Assembly: GCA_024236015.1 (NCBI GenBank)
Contig: JACKLK010000003.1
Location: forward strand, 62,001-126,000
Source of the DNA: Rhodoferax sp.
GTDB taxonomy: Bacteria > Pseudomonadota > Gammaproteobacteria > Burkholderiales > Burkholderiaceae_C
Length of the DNA: 64,000 bases
Direction of reading: 5' to 3'
The notes under the pieces were generated by a model, which searched no databases, had not been told where the DNA came from, and saw only the letters and a program-made list of their open reading frames with translations. Each line of letters opens with the position of its first letter. Position 1 is the stretch's first letter. Positions 61,692 to 64,000 of the stretch are shown in pieces. Made by a program: the position numbers and the translations under genes.

Positions 61692-62921
61692 TCAGGAACG
61701 GTAGTCGGCGTTGATGGTCACGTATTCGTGGCTGAAGTCGCAGGTCCAGACGGTGTCGGTGGCATCACCGCGCCCGAGGTCGACGCGCACCGCGATCTCG
61801 CTTTGTTTCATCACGCGCTGGCCGTCCGCTTCCTGGTATTGGGGATGGCGGCCGCCCCGGGTTGCCACATGCACGTCGTCGAGGAACAGTTCGATGCCCG
61901 TTTGCTCCAGGTCGTCGATGCCGGCATATCCCACCGCGGCGAGAATACGCCCCAGGTTCGGGTCACTGGCGAAGAAGGCCGTCTTGACCAACGGTGAATG
62001 TGCGATGGCATAGGCCACCGCCCGGCATTCGTCGGCCGTGCGGCCACCCTGCACCGTGATCGCGATGAACTTGGTCGCACCTTCGCCGTCGCGCACGATG
62101 GCGTGCGCCAGTTGCCGGGCCACCTCCAGCATGGCCGCCTTGAGGGCCACGCCATCGGCGCTGTCGAGCGTATCGATCTGCGCATGCGCAGCCTGGTTCG
62201 TCGCGATGACCACGAAGGAGTCGTTGGTCGACGTATCGCCGTCGACCGTGATCCGGTTGAACGAGGCGTCCGCCAGTTCCCGCGCCAGTTGCTGCATCAC
62301 GGCGGGTGCGACCCGGGCGTCGGTGGCCATGAAGCCGAGCATGGTCGCCATGTTCGGGCGGATCATGCCGGCCCCCTTGCTGATGCCGGTGACGGTCACC
62401 GTCGCGCCACCGACCGTGGCGCGGGTGCTGCACGCCTTGGGCACGGTGTCGGTCGTCATGATCGCCTGCGCCGCCGCGAACCAGTGGTCGGGCTGCGCAT
62501 CGGCAAGTGCCGCCGGCAGGCCCGCCTCGATGCGGTCGATCGGCAGCGGCTCCATGATCACACCGGTGGAGAACGGCAAGACCTGCTGCTCGGCCAGATC
62601 CAGGCTGCGTGCCAGCGCGGCCGCACTGGCACGCGCGCGCTCCAGGCCCTGCGCACCGGTACCGGCGTTCGCATTGCCGGTGTTGATCAGCAAGGCACGG
62701 ATCGGCTGGCCGCTGGCCAGGTGCTCGCGGCACACCTGCACCGGCGCCGCGCAGAAGCGGTTGCGCGTGAACACCGCAGACACGGACGCACCCGCATCGA
62801 GCACCATGACGGTCAGATCCTTGCGTTGCGCCTTGCGAATACCGGCCTCGGCAATGCCGATGCGCACACCGGGAACGGGATGCAGTTCAGCGGGATTCGG
62901 TGGGACGAGGTTGACGGGCAT
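61692..62921 (-). CDS. argJ: Bifunctional ornithine acetyltransferase/N-acetylglutamate synthase
   Basis: A 409-residue enzyme of the cyclic arginine pathway. The precursor cleaves itself at the conserved A192-T193 in NMATMLGF, and T193 becomes the nucleophile. ISKGAGMIRPN precedes it and DGDTSTNDSFVV follows in the beta chain. The C-terminus CDFSHEYVTINADYRS is typical. It starts 9 bp after secA and is likely read from the same transcript. Confidence 0.97.
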   Translation of the reverse strand: MPVNLVPPNPAELHPVPGVRIGIAEAGIRKAQRKDLTVMVLDAGASVSAVFTRNRFCAAPVQVCREHLASGQPIRALLINTGNANAGTGAQGLERARASAAALARSLDLAEQQVLPFSTGVIMEPLPIDRIEAGLPAALADAQPDHWFAAAQAIMTTDTVPKACSTRATVGGATVTVTGISKGAGMIRPNMATMLGFMATDARVAPAVMQQLARELADASFNRITVDGDTSTNDSFVVIATNQAAHAQIDTLDSADGVALKAAMLEVARQLAHAIVRDGEGATKFIAITVQGGRTADECRAVAYAIAHSPLVKTAFFASDPNLGRILAAVGYAGIDDLEQTGIELFLDDVHVATRGGRHPQYQEADGQRVMKQSEIAVRVDLGRGDATDTVWTCDFSHEYVTINADYRS

Positions 62922-62930
62922 GATGTGCTT

Positions 62931-64000
<1,070 letters not shown>

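Overview
The window is a GC-rich chromosomal segment of a betaproteobacterium, most likely an Alcaligenaceae-like member of the Burkholderiales. I base this on gene content and order: scpA, gpsA-secB-grxC-rhodanese, DUF971-ubiE-Tim44-ubiJ-ubiB-fmdB-DUF502-aspS-nudB, hemA-prfA-prmC-grxD, rplU-rpmA-obgE-proB, and pilBCD-coaE-zapD-yacG next to mutT-DUF815-argJ-secA. I did not assign a genus. Nearly all of the sequence is ordinary coding DNA on both strands. I see no phage, insertion sequence, integrase, CRISPR array or rRNA. There is one tRNA gene, tRNA-Pro(CGG).

Layout. 1-3.5 kb (minus strand): a partial fused NuoE/NuoF-type NADH-binding subunit, probably of an NAD-dependent formate dehydrogenase, preceded by a LysR regulator and by apbC. 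3.5-9.7 kb: a patatin-like lipase, metG, a membrane diguanylate cyclase that overlaps metG tail to tail, DUF3460 and scpA. 9.7-12.2 kb (minus): rhodanese, grxC, secB, gpsA. 12.3-18.7 kb (plus): gpmA, ctpA, moeB/thiF-like, an amidase, then a soluble diguanylate cyclase whose stop overlaps the start of a FlhG/MinD-like ATPase. 18.7-35.1 kb (minus): DUF429; a BLUF photoreceptor 4 bp downstream of folE; clsB-like, EEP and nudB; aspS; the ubiquinone genes ubiE, ubiJ and ubiB with Tim44, FmdB, DUF502 and DUF971; and a 1308-residue FAD/Fe-S oxidoreductase. 35.4-41.1 kb (plus): a complete glycerol-3-phosphate uptake operon ugpBAECQ, then pepE. 41.2-45.4 kb: a small membrane protein divergent from hemA-prfA-prmC-grxD. 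45.6-53.4 kb: an orphan Lon-like AAA ATPase, a lytic transglycosylase with proS, rppH with a CNP1-like protein, and proB, obgE, rpmA and rplU. 53.5-64 kb: ispB, tRNA-Pro, the type IV pilus genes pilBCD, coaE, zapD, yacG, mutT, a DUF815 ATPase, argJ and the 3' part of secA.

Functionally this is a housekeeping region: translation (metG, aspS, proS, prfA, prmC, rplU, rpmA, obgE), quinone and isoprenoid synthesis (ispB, ubiE, ubiJ, ubiB), secretion (secA, secB), pilus assembly and phosphate/glycerol-3-phosphate salvage. The features I find most worth a second look are: (a) two exact 60-bp tandem repeats plus a decayed third copy between prfA and prmC, encoding a small ORF coupled to both neighbours; (b) the BLUF-folE pair; (c) the diguanylate cyclase-FlhG overlap; (d) a well-placed LysR-type operator in front of the formate dehydrogenase-like gene; (e) two stem-loops between ugpB and ugpA and a Pho-box-like array upstream of ugpB. 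I do not see an obviously new multi-gene system, and all regulatory assignments are inferences from sequence pattern.
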